DNA of 64,000 nt from Siphonodentalium dalli (GCA_032622095.1 CP136062.1:9203710-9267709); one strand, 5' to 3'; counted from the stretch's first letter, positions 33,116-45,869 are shown. Numbers and translations: made by a program. The notes: generated by a model not told the origin, from the letters alone.

Positions 33116-33755
33116 CAAATCCAAGAAGATCGGCGTCACCGGGATCAATGGGAAATTGTCGGTAACATTTTCTAAGATCCCGTTTGAACATAACACAACC
33201 ACGACCATAGCATTTTACCAAATATACCATTTTATCGACAGAAGGATATGTGAGATTAATCGGAGAACCAAGAAAGGAATCTTTTGAGATTCCGTCATTA
33301 ACACTGTGTAAAGGTGGAAAACTCAAATCCATAATTATCCGTCGTTCTGTCGAATCTCTCTTCGGTGTTGTATTAATAGGTGATAAACACATGCTACTGA
33401 ATGGACAAGATGAAAACGGACCAATTATAGAACCGTTAGTAATCTCGTCCGATAAATATGAATTTATTTCTTTTGGAAAAGACCGAGCTCCACCATGATT
33501 TTTAACATAATTATTTACTGCCGGTCTTTCCCCAACAAATCCGACAGGAGATCCAAATTGAATTAAATCACAGACCTGTAAATCATCATAATTGTACCTT
33601 TGTAACATTAATCTAAAAAATTCAACATTTAGTCTAGAATAAACGGGAATTCTACAACCAAGAAAATTCAGTAATATTGATTTACGTATTGCGATATGAG
33701 CATTAATAGTTGATTCAATCACATTGTCACAAGAAACCATGGAATTCTGCGACAT
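33116..33755 (-). pseudogene. DIRS reverse transcriptase, N-terminal part only
   Basis: About 213 residues match the start of DIRS-type reverse transcriptases: 'RIIMDLSFPP' with 'SVNDGI', then 'MFKRDLRKCYRQFPIDPGD' (the first catalytic Asp region) and 'LLGF'. The protein breaks off at 33,116, at the insertion junction; the last seven codons come from flanking DNA. The YxDD box is absent. Confidence 0.85.
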
Positions 33756-33779
33756 TAATAATTCCGACGACGCTGCGTG

Positions 33780-34952
33780 TCATTTAAATTTATAGTGCGG
33801 ACACTCGGGAGACGATTCAGCATGTTGGATTCGCTTCTTGTCATTTTGGAGACAGGAAGCACATATATGGTGTACTGAAACTGACCTCCGGTTTATTGTC
33901 CTGGAGTGAGGGGAAGTTAATGAACATTTTTGTCTTTGGTATTGACTACAAAACCAAATTTCAGGATCACGCACACTGGGAGCGCCGGCAGATCTGAATT
34001 TAGAAGGCTTAGCTTTAATATGTCCCGCTAGTAACGGAGTTTCCAGAAATGTGGAATCATCACTCCATGTTGCCTGAACGCGTTCTATTTTGCCGATGTA
34101 TGCAGCATAAAAATCGAGGGCTTTCCAATCATATATGTCAGTATAATATGCTAATTTGAGAAGCATTTGCAGCCGTCCGTGACGCTCAGACTCGCTAATT
34201 TGCTGAGATAAAATTATCTCTATTTCTCCTGAAACGAATTGGGAGAAAGTCAGATCTTTGAAAGCCACTTCTTTCTGCATGAATTCTAACTGAAGCATTG
34301 ACTGGGGACATAACTGTGGATGTAAAACTCTGTCTTTCGGCCGAGTTGATAAACCCGAAGCGCTAGAACGAGCTTTTGTTGATTTAGTTTGATTTCTGGG
34401 TAAATCAATATCATCATCGTGTGAATCATCGCCAGATAGAAAAGGGGAGAGCTGCAACTGTTTTAACAGTTCATGCACCTGTGATTACAGGTCGTGATCT
34501 TGTCTGAGTGAATCAATGTCGGGTTTAATGTCAGGAGAATTAGTATTACCTGCAGTACTGCATGCACGGCGTAGCTCTTCCAGCTCCTGTTTTTCTTTCT
34601 CCAGCTGCTGTTTTAAATAGAAATTCCGCCGGTTTGAAACGATATTCCTGGCTTCTTCAATGACTGCCTGTTTCTCGGCGCGAATTCGTTGTATGTCGCC
34701 CATCAATAAGTTGGTTTCATCGTCGTCGGAATGGCATCCACTAGTCGATTCGTTGCGTGGGATGTCGTCCCGATAACCTGGCGATTCACGCGTACCACTA
34801 GTCGATTCGTTGCGTGGGATGTCGTCCCGATAACCTGGCGATTCACGCGTACCGTGGGCATCTTCGGGTGAAAAATCCACCGAATCCAGAATTTTGTAGT
34901 CGACGGTTTTGCGTTGTCGAAGTTTTCTCGATGGAGATGGTGCTTGCGCCAT
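33780..34952 (-). pseudogene. DIRS gag-like protein with one in-frame stop
   Basis: The frame starts at 'MAQAPSPSRKLRQRK' (34,952). It contains two 21-residue repeats ('GTRESPGYRDDIPRNESTS'), a coiled coil ('QQLEKEKQELEELRRA') and, after a TAA at 34,485-34,487, resumes in the same frame. The second half has 'LTFSQFVSGEIEIIL' and ends with a Cys/His-rich 'WFCSQYQRQKCSL' and 'HHICASC' region, as in DIRS gag proteins. The same frame leads, after a TGA, into the reverse transcriptase ATG 24 bases later. Confidence 0.75.
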
Positions 34953-35169
34953 AATACCAGAACCAAAATACCAAGACCAAAAACCAATTGGGCCGCTTGG
35001 GCCAACCAAGACCAAGATTCCGAGAATAAACCAACGCCTTTGTCGGCGACCAAATTCATTCTTATAAAAATGCTGCAATGTATGTTAGACAACAACATTA
35101 TAACACATTGGCCTTCAGGTTACATATGCATGTACATTCGATGCACGAGGCACACCTGTATGAAATGAA

Positions 35170-35570
35170 GGTATTGATTTGTCATTACTTCAGAAATGGT
35201 TCATACAATTGACCGTATTTTGGTCACATACCTTAAAGGTACACGTCACGTTTGTCTATAATCAGATAATACATTACACATAGGGTTGAACATGTCCACC
35301 GTAGTAAGCTTATTTACTTCAGAAATGGTTACAATAGCATAGTATTGTACCCGTGGGGTCACATACATTAAAGGTACACGTCACTTCTGGCTATAATCAT
35401 ACAATACATTACACATAGGGTTGAACATGTCCATCGTAGTAAGCTTATTTACTTCAGAAATGGTTCCAATAGCATAATATTGTACCCGCGGGGTCACGTA
35501 CCTTAAAGGTGCACGTCATTTGTGTCTATAATCAGACAATACATTACGCATAGGGTTCAACATGGTCACC
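35170..35570. repeat. Three ~125-base tandem units, left arm only
   Basis: Units start near 35,190, 35,325 and 35,450 with TTACTTCAGAAATGGTT and contain TACCTTAAAGGTACACGTCA and TACATTACACATAGGGTT. The right arm has one such unit (about 45,830-45,935), so the array expanded or shrank after the arms formed. Confidence 0.8.
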
Positions 35571-35830
35571 GAAGCAACCACATCCAAAAGCAACGAACAC
35601 CCATTACTGAGCCCCGCTGTTACACACAACACAATTACTCGGGATTAAGGTCTTCTAGTAATGAGTTATGGTTGTATACTTTAGAAATGGTACCTATATA
35701 TAGCATAATATTGTACCCCATTGATGCACATCACGTTTCGTGTGAATTACATGAGCAGGTAACTCAATTCTCTGCATTTCGAATGGAGTTGGGTATTTTT
35801 GTTAATTATATACAGTGTTATTTAGCTTAG
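35522..35830 (+). other. Open frame shared by both arms, probably not a gene
   Basis: A 102-codon frame also open at 45,555-45,863 (minus). The arms are almost identical here, so shared openness carries little weight. The sequence has no recognised domain, and the frame runs against genes A and B. Confidence 0.15.
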
Positions 35831-36792
35831 AAATGGTTGTTATTTTATATCAATATGCCAGTTTATGTCACAGACAAAATGCGTACTCACTCTTCACATA
35901 GACTAATATGTAAGCATTTGTATCATTTAGAATGTCAAAATATGGTCTAAGGCAGTCGTATTAGCTATATATGGCCACTTACCTTTCAAGTTATAACCCC
36001 ATTAAAACTATGCTTCAAATGTAAATTATATGTAACTTGAATATGATCGGTCCGCAGGGCCTTTTTTTGGTCATAGGTTCTAACCGACCATCGTTCATAC
36101 TCGAACGCGTGTGTATATGATAGCTATGGTAATGGTAGAGAAATCTAGAGAGCTAAGTAGACCCACTGCCTACATCAATATATATATACGAGATACATGC
36201 ACTGGCCGCAATGGGTTCCCGGTACTAGCCTATAGACATGAAGTATTAAAGTTATACACCTTCATCATCGCGCTCTTAATGAGTTTTGAATTGGCATATG
36301 GGTACGAATCCAAACCATTCCGATGTAATTTATCGGAATGCCAATCATAACCATATGCACAGAGAAAGCTAGTGGGAACGATACACACTGTTTGCGTAAT
36401 TGACTAGACACATTGTGGTAAAGAAGCACCCTGATGTATCAAAGGTATATTTCAAGGATTTTTAATCGGCAACCAATTATTGAATATATTTTTGTTGGGC
36501 ATGGTCATATGCACCACTGTGTTTCATATAAACAAAAACTAGTGGGTGGTTAAATCACCGAAGGCCAATATTCCCGATGGTAAGTTATTTTTAGCATATG
36601 GGATACATTTATGACTAAATCGGTTATAGGAAATGAGGTAAATTGCACTTTATTATTTAAAAGGAATAACGCTATACAAGCTTAAACACACAAACCATGG
36701 GTTTTATCAACTTATTACGCGTAGCATATTTGGAGTTTAGTTATGTTCATCAAACACCGGTAATTGACACCTCTGTCTGGATATTTTTTTTA

Positions 36793-37395
36793 TTACGATT
36801 GGGTCCCGTGTTCACCCTTTTTAGTTATAAGCGAATAGTCTCCATAGCTCCAAATCGTTCCAAATGTCCAAACTAATTCACTATTTAATTGTGAAATAGG
36901 TTTAGTTGTGCTTACAATGTAATCCAAAACTATTTGTTCATTAAACATATTTTCAATCGTGAAAATAGGACAAGGTTCCCTCATAATAATGTAACCATAA
37001 ATTGATGTAACTTCTTCGAATTCCAAACTATAGTCATTAAAAACCCTGCTACGGTATTCAGCGTAGCGGGCAAGCGGGCAGTTATCACCGATAAGTACAC
37101 GAATCTCATATATGTCTTTTTTAGTAATGCCACTAAATATCCAACACTCAGAAAACAGTTGATCCAAAGTATCCAGTAAGATATCTGTTTCAAATTCTGA
37201 TCTCTCCATCAAAGTATTCAATCTCTTTCTACCATCAGCAAAATTTCCTTCTAGAAGTTCCGTAATTATTATTTTACTCTCCCCTAAGAAACATGTATGT
37301 TGTAGTTCTGTTTTGATGTCTCCATGTATCGTTGACGCGTTAACTAACTCCTTGTAAATTTTCTCAAGCATTTCTGTTGGTAATATTTCCTCCAT
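36793..37395 (-). CDS. Palindrome gene B, left copy (unrecognised, 200 aa)
   Basis: An intact frame starting 'MEEILPTEMLEKIYKELVNA'. The LPxEMLxKIxKxL start is F-box-like, but no full F-box can be claimed. The rest is mixed acidic/aliphatic with 'LLDTLDQLFSECWIFSGITKK' and ends 'TKKGEHGTQS'. It is probably helical and soluble, with no membrane segment. It reads outward like gene A, about 5 kb closer to the centre. The DIRS insertion separates A from B in this arm only. The function is unknown. Confidence 0.5.
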   Translation of the reverse strand: MEEILPTEMLEKIYKELVNASTIHGDIKTELQHTCFLGESKIIITELLEGNFADGRKRLNTLMERSEFETDILLDTLDQLFSECWIFSGITKKDIYEIRVLIGDNCPLARYAEYRSRVFNDYSLEFEEVTSIYGYIIMREPCPIFTIENMFNEQIVLDYIVSTTKPISQLNSELVWTFGTIWSYGDYSLITKKGEHGTQS

Positions 37396-37793
37396 AATTC
37401 CTAATTTACAAAACCATCTGTTTATTCGAGTAAATCCGCTAACTCACATGTCATTGGAAATGCGATCCTCATATAATTAACACAATCGGTTGTTCGTACC
37501 CATACCTAGTGAGCTTTTGATCTATAATAGCTATCAGTAAAGTATTTAGTTCTTATTATAATAGTTATAACCAATCAAAATCCGATGCTGAATTTAGCTA
37601 TACGAGGACAAACGGAATGATAACATCCGTTCAACAACTTGGTATTCCAGTCATAGTTCATTTCATATTATTACTCTAAAATCTCCATTACATGGAGAAA
37701 ATAAAGAGCCCATCTGATGTAGACTAGTATATAAGTACTTAGTGATTTATTTTCATCAATTATATGTATTGTTACTCCTATAAATATTATAAG

Positions 37794-37929
37794 TTACACG
37801 GCTTGTTGATGGGGGATACAGTGTGGTATGCCCCGGTAGATGCTCGTATCCCCCGAGGCGATAGCCGAGGGGGATACGAGAGTCGACCGGGGCATACCAC
37901 ACCGTATCCCCCATCAACAAGCCGTGTAA
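37794..37929. repeat. 136-base hairpin
   Basis: The arms begin TTACACGGCTTGTTGATGGG and end with the complement. The stem is about 60 bp with few mismatches around a short GAGGCGATAGCCGAG-like centre. Confidence 0.9.
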
Positions 37930-38264
37930 TGTATTTATCCCCGGTCAAAATTAACAAGATATTCCCACAGACATAATGCGCGGAAACGAGCCACGAACAG
38001 TAACTCTATTTGATTAGACTGCTCATACAATGAATATATTTATATAGCTGTTTCCACAATTTGTCCATAAATACTTGCTGGCCTCGCTTACTTTTGGAAT
38101 CTATATGTTAGAAGATATAAAAGAGAGCAATACACTTCAAAAATAGTAATGGTAAATGAGTCAGACAACCTAAATAAATGAAGCAAGAGTAGCAAGATAA
38201 CATCACACCAGGAATCAACGTGGCTTTGAAAGATGTACATTAGACCTTCAAACTTTTGCCGGGT

Positions 38265-38875
38265 CATAAAAATTATACTTGGGGCATACGAGATTGTTAT
38301 GACCTTGTAAAATCAGTCTTCTCTATATAGAGACGACAATTTTTGCGGGGTAATATCACTTTTACACGGAGCATACGAGATTGTTATGACCCGTGTAAAA
38401 TCTGTCTTCTCTATATAGCGACGACAATTTTTGCGGGGTAATATCAGTTTTACACGGGGCATACGAGATTGTTATGACCCGTGTAAAATCTGTCTTCTCT
38501 ATATAGCGACGACAATTTTTGCGGGTAATATCAGTTTTACACGGGGCATACGAGATTGTTATGACCTTGTAAAATATGTCTTCTCTATATAGCGACGACA
38601 ATTTTTGCGGGGTAATATCAGTTTTACACAGGGCATACAAGATTGTTATGACCTTGCACAATATGTCTTCTCTATATAGCGAGGACAATTTTTGCGGGGT
38701 AATATCAGTTTTACACGGGGCATTTGAGATTGTTATGACCTTGTAAAATATGTCTTCTCTATATAGAGACGACAATTTTTGCGGGGTAATATAAGTTTTA
38801 CACGGGGCATACGAGATTGTTATGACCCGTGTAAAATCTGTCTTCTCTATATAGCGACGACAATTTTTGCGTGGT
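38265..38875. repeat. Seven 88-base tandem repeats, each with its own small stem
   Basis: The unit is based on GCATACGAGATTGTTATGAC, then CCGTGTAAAAT, TCTTCTCTATATAGCGACGA, CAATTTTTGCGGGG and TTTTACACGGG. TTTTACACGGG and CCCGTGTAAAA form an 11-bp stem in the less diverged units. Minus-strand frames through it are artefacts. Confidence 0.9.
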
Positions 38876-40667
38876 AATACGAAATAAGTGTTTCCTGTTT
38901 AGTTAACATATATCGATCAAGAACACCGGGATACGGCGTGGTATGGCCCTAGAAGAACAATGGTGCCTAAGAAGGCTTACAATTCTACAGAGGGGATAAA
39001 GTCTGTTATACAGAGGATACATCGCCCACGTGACAGTATCGTGTCACGAACGGTCTACTATGTTCAAAGTATGTAAATGCGTGTCAGGTTTATGTATATG
39101 TCCCTGTTTCTTAAAGCAAATCTAGTACATATACGTGCGTTAAGACACGTGCAATTGCCACTAGTAAATCGCGTATAAAAGCTATTTACTGCATAGTTAA
39201 ACTGTTGAGTTTTCACACGCATTCTATGTCTTTTTTATGGACTATATACGTGGTATATATCAGTATATACACGAATGTAATGTAATCACGTGCGCGTATT
39301 AATTTCATATATTCTTCTCAAAACAACTTAGCACAACGCATCAATTCTGATGTCTATGGCGGTTCAAACAGTGTACACTTTCAGTGTTGTTACCGTTTAA
39401 TACATACCATACTCATTTATGCATAATAACGCGGGTCTACATCGTTGCTATATACCTATATACGTCCATTTTCTTAAAGTATAGTATCTATAGTACATCA
39501 TGACCTATATTAAATCCCCCTTTCACTGGTAAATCATGCATAAACGCTATCTATTGTATAGTCAACTAATCATTTCTACATACACGCTGCTCTATGGTGG
39601 TCTGTTGTGTCTTACCATTACACCATTATATGTAGAAGGTAATGTGGTCAAATATCTATAAGTCTGATTTTGTGTCAATGTGTCTGTTATTAGTCTCATC
39701 AATTGGGTCGTTTATAAGTCGTCAAACATGATGATTTCTAATCATCTAATAGGTATTATAAAAAATGCCTACTTCACAAATATTTTGAGTGCATTTCAGT
39801 GTATATTTCGTGCTATGTAAATACGTGATTTGACCGCTAGTGATGTAGTGAAATAACGTATTTTATAGTTGTCAAATACGTACTAAACATAATGTAAATA
39901 TATGACTCATCTAATGAATTTTCCACACCTAGTGTCTACAATATGTTTATATATTGTGACTCATTACTACGGTTGCAGTATGTCCACGTATGCCAGGTAT
40001 TACATAACCTTGATAGCTATTTTTAGAATTACCTTGTATATGAGATCATATTGTAGCTGACAAAGACTGGAATGCGACTTGCATCTACCATCACGTGCGT
40101 TCGAATGAAGTTACATGTACGATATGAGCCATTATATGTGTCGATGAGGTGTTATATCAGTATATTCATGCAATATTCGTAAATGACAGCAACATATCTT
40201 TTCCCTCCCATTATCAAGCGAGATTTTGTGGTTAGCTGACAAACATGGCATTTCGAATATATATAGCCTATTGGACACTTACTTCAAATGCTAAAATTGC
40301 CTCTTCAAAAACTTCAAAATAGTTAAAAGTACACATTTTTATTTCGAATTTCATTGTTTACGGTTAATTTCCTGTTATGAAATTGGTCATTTTATAAACG
40401 CTTAATACGCAGTTACAAAACGTCCTATTTGACAAAAAATTTAAGCGCTATTATGACTATATTTGACGAATAAAAAAAACGCCATTTGACGTAGTACAAC
40501 AACGTGAAATGACAACTTTTTTAAACGCGAATTTGAAACAAAACTAATATACAAAAGATAAAATAATAAGTTTGACGCATCATGTAAAGTTTGGTTGACA
40601 GAATTTTCACACACAGAAGCGCTCTTATACGATGTAGCGGCATGTTACAGAGTTATCGTTATTTTCG

Positions 40668-41932
40668 TGGCTAAAAACAAAAGCGCGCAGGCCGACCCCA
40701 TCCCCTCACCCGTTTTAAAGGGGCGGAGTTAGGGGAGCGATCGTGCGTCACAAAAAAAAATGTCACCCTATTTTACACCTACCCCCCTTGTACATATTTA
40801 CCAATTCTATTTTTACCCTTACCCACATCCAATATACCCCCCTTCCAAACTTCTGAGCCATCCTGACACCCTTTTATTATACTCTGTGCATCATTCATTT
40901 TTTTTTTCCCTCATGTCCCTGCCATTTCCTATAAGTTAATGCCACTTTCCATGTGATCTCCTTTTTTGACCTATCTGACTAGTTTGTACTTCATACACAA
41001 ACCCCAAGTTCATACATATATACATAACACTTACATTTCCATTCATTCTCCTCTTCATATTTGCCCCTATCCAATGTCGCATTATACCTTACCTAGGTTT
41101 CCACCATCTATGTTTACACCTAAATTCTATATATGATCACAATTTTACCCTCTCCTTGGTCCTTTACACTCCACCCCAGTTCATATTTAGTTATAATTGA
41201 TGTTTACACCTATGTTCACCCTTGGGACTATTTTGCCATTCCCCTTTGTATAGCTTTACCTAACATCATTCTTTCATTTTAAGCCCTCGCCAGCTCGTAC
41301 CCTCTAATCACCGTCTGCAACCATACTCACCTCTGTGGCCCTCTTTTCTCATCTTAGTTGCTTCCCTGTACCTAATATCATTTCATTTTCTATACCTTTC
41401 ATTTTAACCACTCGCCAGCCCTTAACCTCTAAGCACTATCTGCAACCATGGTAAACCCCCTCCATCCAAAGCACCCCTTTTCATATGATTTAGGTATACT
41501 CAATGAATGCACCCTTCTGTTATCACATATCATTTTTATCTCATTTCCTTTAATTATGTACATGATTTTTTACCACCTTAGCTCTCCAGTGTACACCTCT
41601 ATTCGTTTTCTCCAGTGTACACCTCTATTCATGTTCCCACTAGCCCATTTACCCTTATCCCTCCAATAAACACCTTTAATTCTGTTATTGTTCTCCCTTT
41701 CCCCTTTTGTACAACTCTTATTTTACCTATATCCTCTAGCCACTCTGTTCTTCCCACTCCAACTTCAATGTTTTCCTAGGAAAATAATGCTTACACCTCA
41801 ATGTTTTCACCACATTATACCCTTCTGCTCCCATTTACTTGCCTCTGGCTCTCCCCATATCCTTTCCATTTGTGCACCATCTTCATAGATAAACCTCTGT
41901 TGAGTGACTTTTCCTAGCCTCCTGTACTCTAG
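40668..41932 (+). other. G-poor, C/T/A-rich spacer at the palindrome centre
   Basis: This 1.27-kb loop between the arms has very few G on the plus strand from about 40,760. It is made of degenerate blocks such as CATTTTAAGCCCTCGCCAGC (41,276) and CATTTTAACCACTCGCCAGC (41,399), each followed by a CTGCAACCAT. Frames at 41,448-41,888 are low-complexity and not credible genes. Confidence 0.8.
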
Positions 41933-43991
41933 CGAAAATAACGATAACTCTGTAACATACCGCTACGTCGTATAAGAGCGCTTCTGTGTGCGAAAATTCT
42001 GTCAACCAAACTATACATGATGCGTCAAACTTATAATTTTTTTTTGTATATTAGTTTTGTTTCAAATTCGCGTTTAAAAAAGTAGTCATTTCACGTTGTT
42101 GTACTACGTCAAATGGCGTTTTTTTTATTTGTCAAATATAGTCATAATAGCGCTTAAATTTTTTGTCAAATAGGACGTTTTGTAACTGCGTATTAAGCGT
42201 TTATAAAATGACCAATTTCATAACAGGAAATTAACCGTAAACAATGAAATTCGAAATAAAAATGTGTACTTTTAACTATTTTGAAGTTTTTGAAGAGGCA
42301 ATTTTAGCATTTGAAGTAAGTGTCCAATAGGCTATGTATATTCAAAATGCCATGTTGTCAGCTAACCACAAAATCTCGCTTGCTAATGGGAGGGAAAATA
42401 TATGTTGCTGTCATTTACGAATATTGCATGAATATACTGATATAACACCTCATCGACACATATAATGGCTCATATCGTACATGTAACTTCATTCGAACGC
42501 ACGTGATGGTAGATGCAAGTCGCATTCCAGTCTCTGTCAGCTACAATATGATCTCATATACAAGGTAATTCTAAAAATAGTTATCAAGGTTATGTAATAC
42601 CTGGCATACGTGGACATACTGCAACCGTAGTAATGAGTCACAATATATAAACATATTGTAGACACTAGGTGTGGAAAATTCATTAGATGAGTCATAAATT
42701 TACATTATGTTTAGTACGTATTTGACAACTATAAAATACGTTATTTCACTACATCACTAGCGGTCAAATCACGTTTTCACATAGAACGAAATATACACTG
42801 AAATGCACTCAAAATATTTGTGAAGTAGGCATTTTTTATAATACCTATTAGATGATCAGAAATCATCATGTTTGACGACTTATAAACGACCCAATTGATG
42901 AGACTAATAACAGACACATTGACACAAAATCAGACTTATAGATATTTGACCACATTACCTTCTACATATAATGGTTCAATGGTAAGACACAACAGACCAC
43001 CATAGAGCAGCGTGTATGTAGAAATGATTAGTTGACTATACAATAGAGAGCGTTTATACATGATTTACCAGTGAAAGGGGGATTTAATATACGTCATGAT
43101 GTACGTATAGCTACTATACTTCAAGAAAATGGACGTATATAGGTATATAGCAACGATGTAGACCCGCGTTATTATGCATAAATGAGTATGGTATGCATTA
43201 AACGGTAACAACACTGAAAGTGTACACTGTTTGAACCGCCATAGACATCAGAATTGATGCGTTGTGCTGAGTTGTTTTGAGAAGAATATATGAAATTAAT
43301 ACGCGCACGTGATTACATTACATTCGTGTATATACTGACATATACCACGTATATAGTCCATAAAAAAAGACATAGAATGCGTGTGAAAACTCAACAGGTT
43401 AACTATGCAGTAAATAGCTTTTATACGTGATTTACTAGTGGCAATTGCACGTGTCTTAACGCACGTATATGTACTGAATTTGCTTTAAGAAACAGGGACA
43501 TATACATAAACCTGACACGCATTTACATACTTTGAACACAGTAGACCTTTCGTGACACGATACTGTCACGTGGGCGATGTATCCGCTGTATAACAGACTA
43601 TATTTATAGTAGTAACAATACATATAATTGATGAAAATAAATCACTAAGTACATATATACTAGTCTACATCAGATGGGCTCTTTATTTTCTCCATGTAAT
43701 TGAGATTTTAGAGTAATAATATGAAATGAACTATGACTGGAATACCAAGTTGTTGAACGGATGTTATCATTCCGTTTGTCCTCGTATAGCTAAATTCAGC
43801 AACGGATTTTGATTGGTTATAACTATTATAATAAGAACTAAATACTTTACCGATAGCTATTATAGATCAAAAGCTCACTAGGTATGGGTAAGAACAACCG
43901 ATTGTGTTAATTATATGAGGAACTCATGTCCAATGACATGTGAGTTAGCGGATTTACTCGAATAAACAGATGGTTTTGTACATTAAGAATT

Positions 43992-44588
43992 ATGAAGGAA
44001 ATATTACCCACAGAAATGCTTGAGAAAATTTACAAGGAGTTAGTTAAAGCGTCAACGATACATGCAGACATCAAAACAGAACTACAACATAAATGTTTCT
44101 TAAGGGAGAGTAAAATAATAATTACGGAACTTCTAGAAGGAAATTTTGCTGATGGTAGAAAGTGATTGAATACTTTGATGGAGAGATCAGAATTTGAAAC
44201 AGATATCTTACTGGATACTTTGGATCAACTGTTTTCTGAGTGTTGGATATTTAGTCGTATTACTAAAAAAGACATATATGAGATTCGTGTACTTATCGGT
44301 GATAACTTTTCCCGCTTCGCTGAATACCGTAGCAGGGTTTTTAATGACTATAGTTTGGAATTCGAAGAAGTTACATCAATTTATGGTTACATTATTATGA
44401 GGAAACCTTGTCCTATTTTCACGATTGAAAAGATGTTTAATGAACAAATAGTTTTGGATTACATTCTAAGCACAACTAAACCTATTTCAGAATTAAATAG
44501 TGAATTAGTTTGGATATTCGGAACGATTTGGAGCTATGGAGACTATTCGCTTACAACTAAAAAGGGTGAACGCGGGACCCAATCGTAA
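43992..44588 (+). pseudogene. Palindrome gene B, right copy, with nonsense codon
   Basis: The counterpart of the left gene B, starting 'MKEILPTEMLEKIYKELVKA'. A TGA at 44,163-44,165 replaces the AGA of the left copy after 57 codons. Downstream the frame stays open for 141 codons, with a two-codon deletion ('GDNFSRFAEY' for 'GDNCPLARYAEY'). Restart from ATG 44,166+ is possible. The left copy is therefore the only full-length one in this window. Confidence 0.7.
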
Positions 44589-45869
44589 TAAAAAAAATAT
44601 CCAGACAGAGGTGTCAATTACCGGTGTTTGATGAACATAACTAAACTCCAAATATGCTACACGTAATAAGTTGATAAAACCCATGGTTTGTGTGTTTAAG
44701 CTTGTATAGCGTTATTCCTTTTAAATAATAAAGTGCAATTTACCTCATTTCCTATAACCGATTTAGTCATAAATGTATCCCATATTCTAAAAATAACTTA
44801 CCATCGGGAATATTGGCCTTCGGTGATTTAACCACCCACTAGTTTTTGTTTATATGAAACACAGTGGTGCATATGACCATGCCCAACAAAAATATATTCA
44901 ATAATTGGTTGCCGATTAAAAATCCTTGAAATATACCTTTGATACATCAGGGTGCTTCTTTACCACAATGTGTCTAGTCAATTACGCAAACAGTGTGTAT
45001 CGTTCCCACTAGCTTTCTCTGTGCATATGGTTATGATTGGCATTCCGATAAATTACATCGGCATGGTTTGGATTCGTACCCATATGCCAATTCAAAACTC
45101 ATTAAGAGCGCGCTGATGAAGGTGTATAACTTTAATACTTCATGTCTATAGGCTAGTAACGGGAACCCATTGCGGCCAGTGCATGTATATCGTATATATA
45201 TATATATTGATGTAGGCAGTGGGTCTACTTAGCTCTCTAGATTTCTCTACCATTACCATAGCTATCATATACACACGCGTTCGAGTATGAACGATGGTCG
45301 GTTAGAACCTATGACCAAAAAAAGGCCCTGGGGACCGATCATATTCAAGTTACATATAATTTACATTTGAAGCATAGTTTTAATGGGGTTATAACTTGAA
45401 AGGTAAGAGGCCATATATAGCTAATATGACTGACTTAGACCATATTTTTACATTCTAAATGATACAAATGCTTACATATTAGTCTATGTGAAGAGTGAGT
45501 ACGCATTTTGTCTGTGACATAAACTGGCATATTGATATAAAATAACAACCATTTCTAAGCTAAATAACACTGTATATAATTAACAAAAATACCCAACTCC
45601 ATTCGAAATGCAGAGAATTGAGTTACCTGCTCATGTAATTCACACGAAACGTGATGTGCATCAATGGGGTACAATATTATGCTATATATAGGTACCATTT
45701 CTAAAGTATACAACCATAACTCATTACTAGAAGACCTTAATCCCGAGTAATTGTGTTGTGTGTAACAGCGGGACTCAGTAATGGGTGTTCGTTGCTTTTG
45801 GATGTGGTTGCTTCGGTGAACACGTTGAACCCTATGCGTAATGTATTGTCTGATTATAGACACAAATGA

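Larger units (their letters stand above)
33116..35050 (-). mobile_element. DIRS-like retrotransposon fragment inserted in the left arm
   Basis: Comparison with the right arm (junction near 46,045) shows a 1.9-kb insertion with gag-like and reverse transcriptase frames on the minus strand. It is cut inside the reverse transcriptase and lacks RNase H, methyltransferase and tyrosine recombinase, so it cannot move by itself. No inverted terminal repeat was seen. Confidence 0.85.
37783..38999. mobile_element. 1.2-kb left-arm insertion with hairpin and 88-base repeats
   Basis: This segment is absent from the right arm, whose uninterrupted site is near 43,602. It holds a 136-base near-perfect hairpin and a tandem array. 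It ends with GGGATACGGCGTGGTATGGC, which echoes the hairpin. ATAAG/ATAAAG flank it. The class is unknown. Confidence 0.7.
30275..40667. repeat. Left arm of giant inverted repeat (10.4 kb)
   Basis: This arm pairs with the reverse complement of 41,933-48,872. The match starts at ATACTTGTATCGCATAT (about 30,281) and ends at GTTATCGTTATTTTCG (40,667). It includes insertions absent from the other arm at about 33,116-35,050 (DIRS) and 37,783-38,999 (hairpin and tandem repeats), and extra promoter-like units at 35,170-35,570. It carries genes A and B, read outward. Confidence 0.93.

Noticed and set aside
38362..38775. 137-codon repetitive minus-strand frame
   Set aside because: It is a product of the 88-base tandem array; frame changes between units show no selection.
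38265..38875. CRISPR-like array of 88-base units
   Set aside because: The units are contiguous near-identical repeats with no unique spacers, in a eukaryotic context.
41448..41888. Hydrophobic frames in the palindrome spacer
   Set aside because: Phe/Leu/Pro/Ser-rich translation is expected from the C/T-rich strand; no start context or homologue pattern.
40668..41932. Viral origin or telomere-like sequence in the spacer
   Set aside because: No regular G/C-rich short tandem repeat or iterated origin-binding site; only skewed composition and degenerate blocks.
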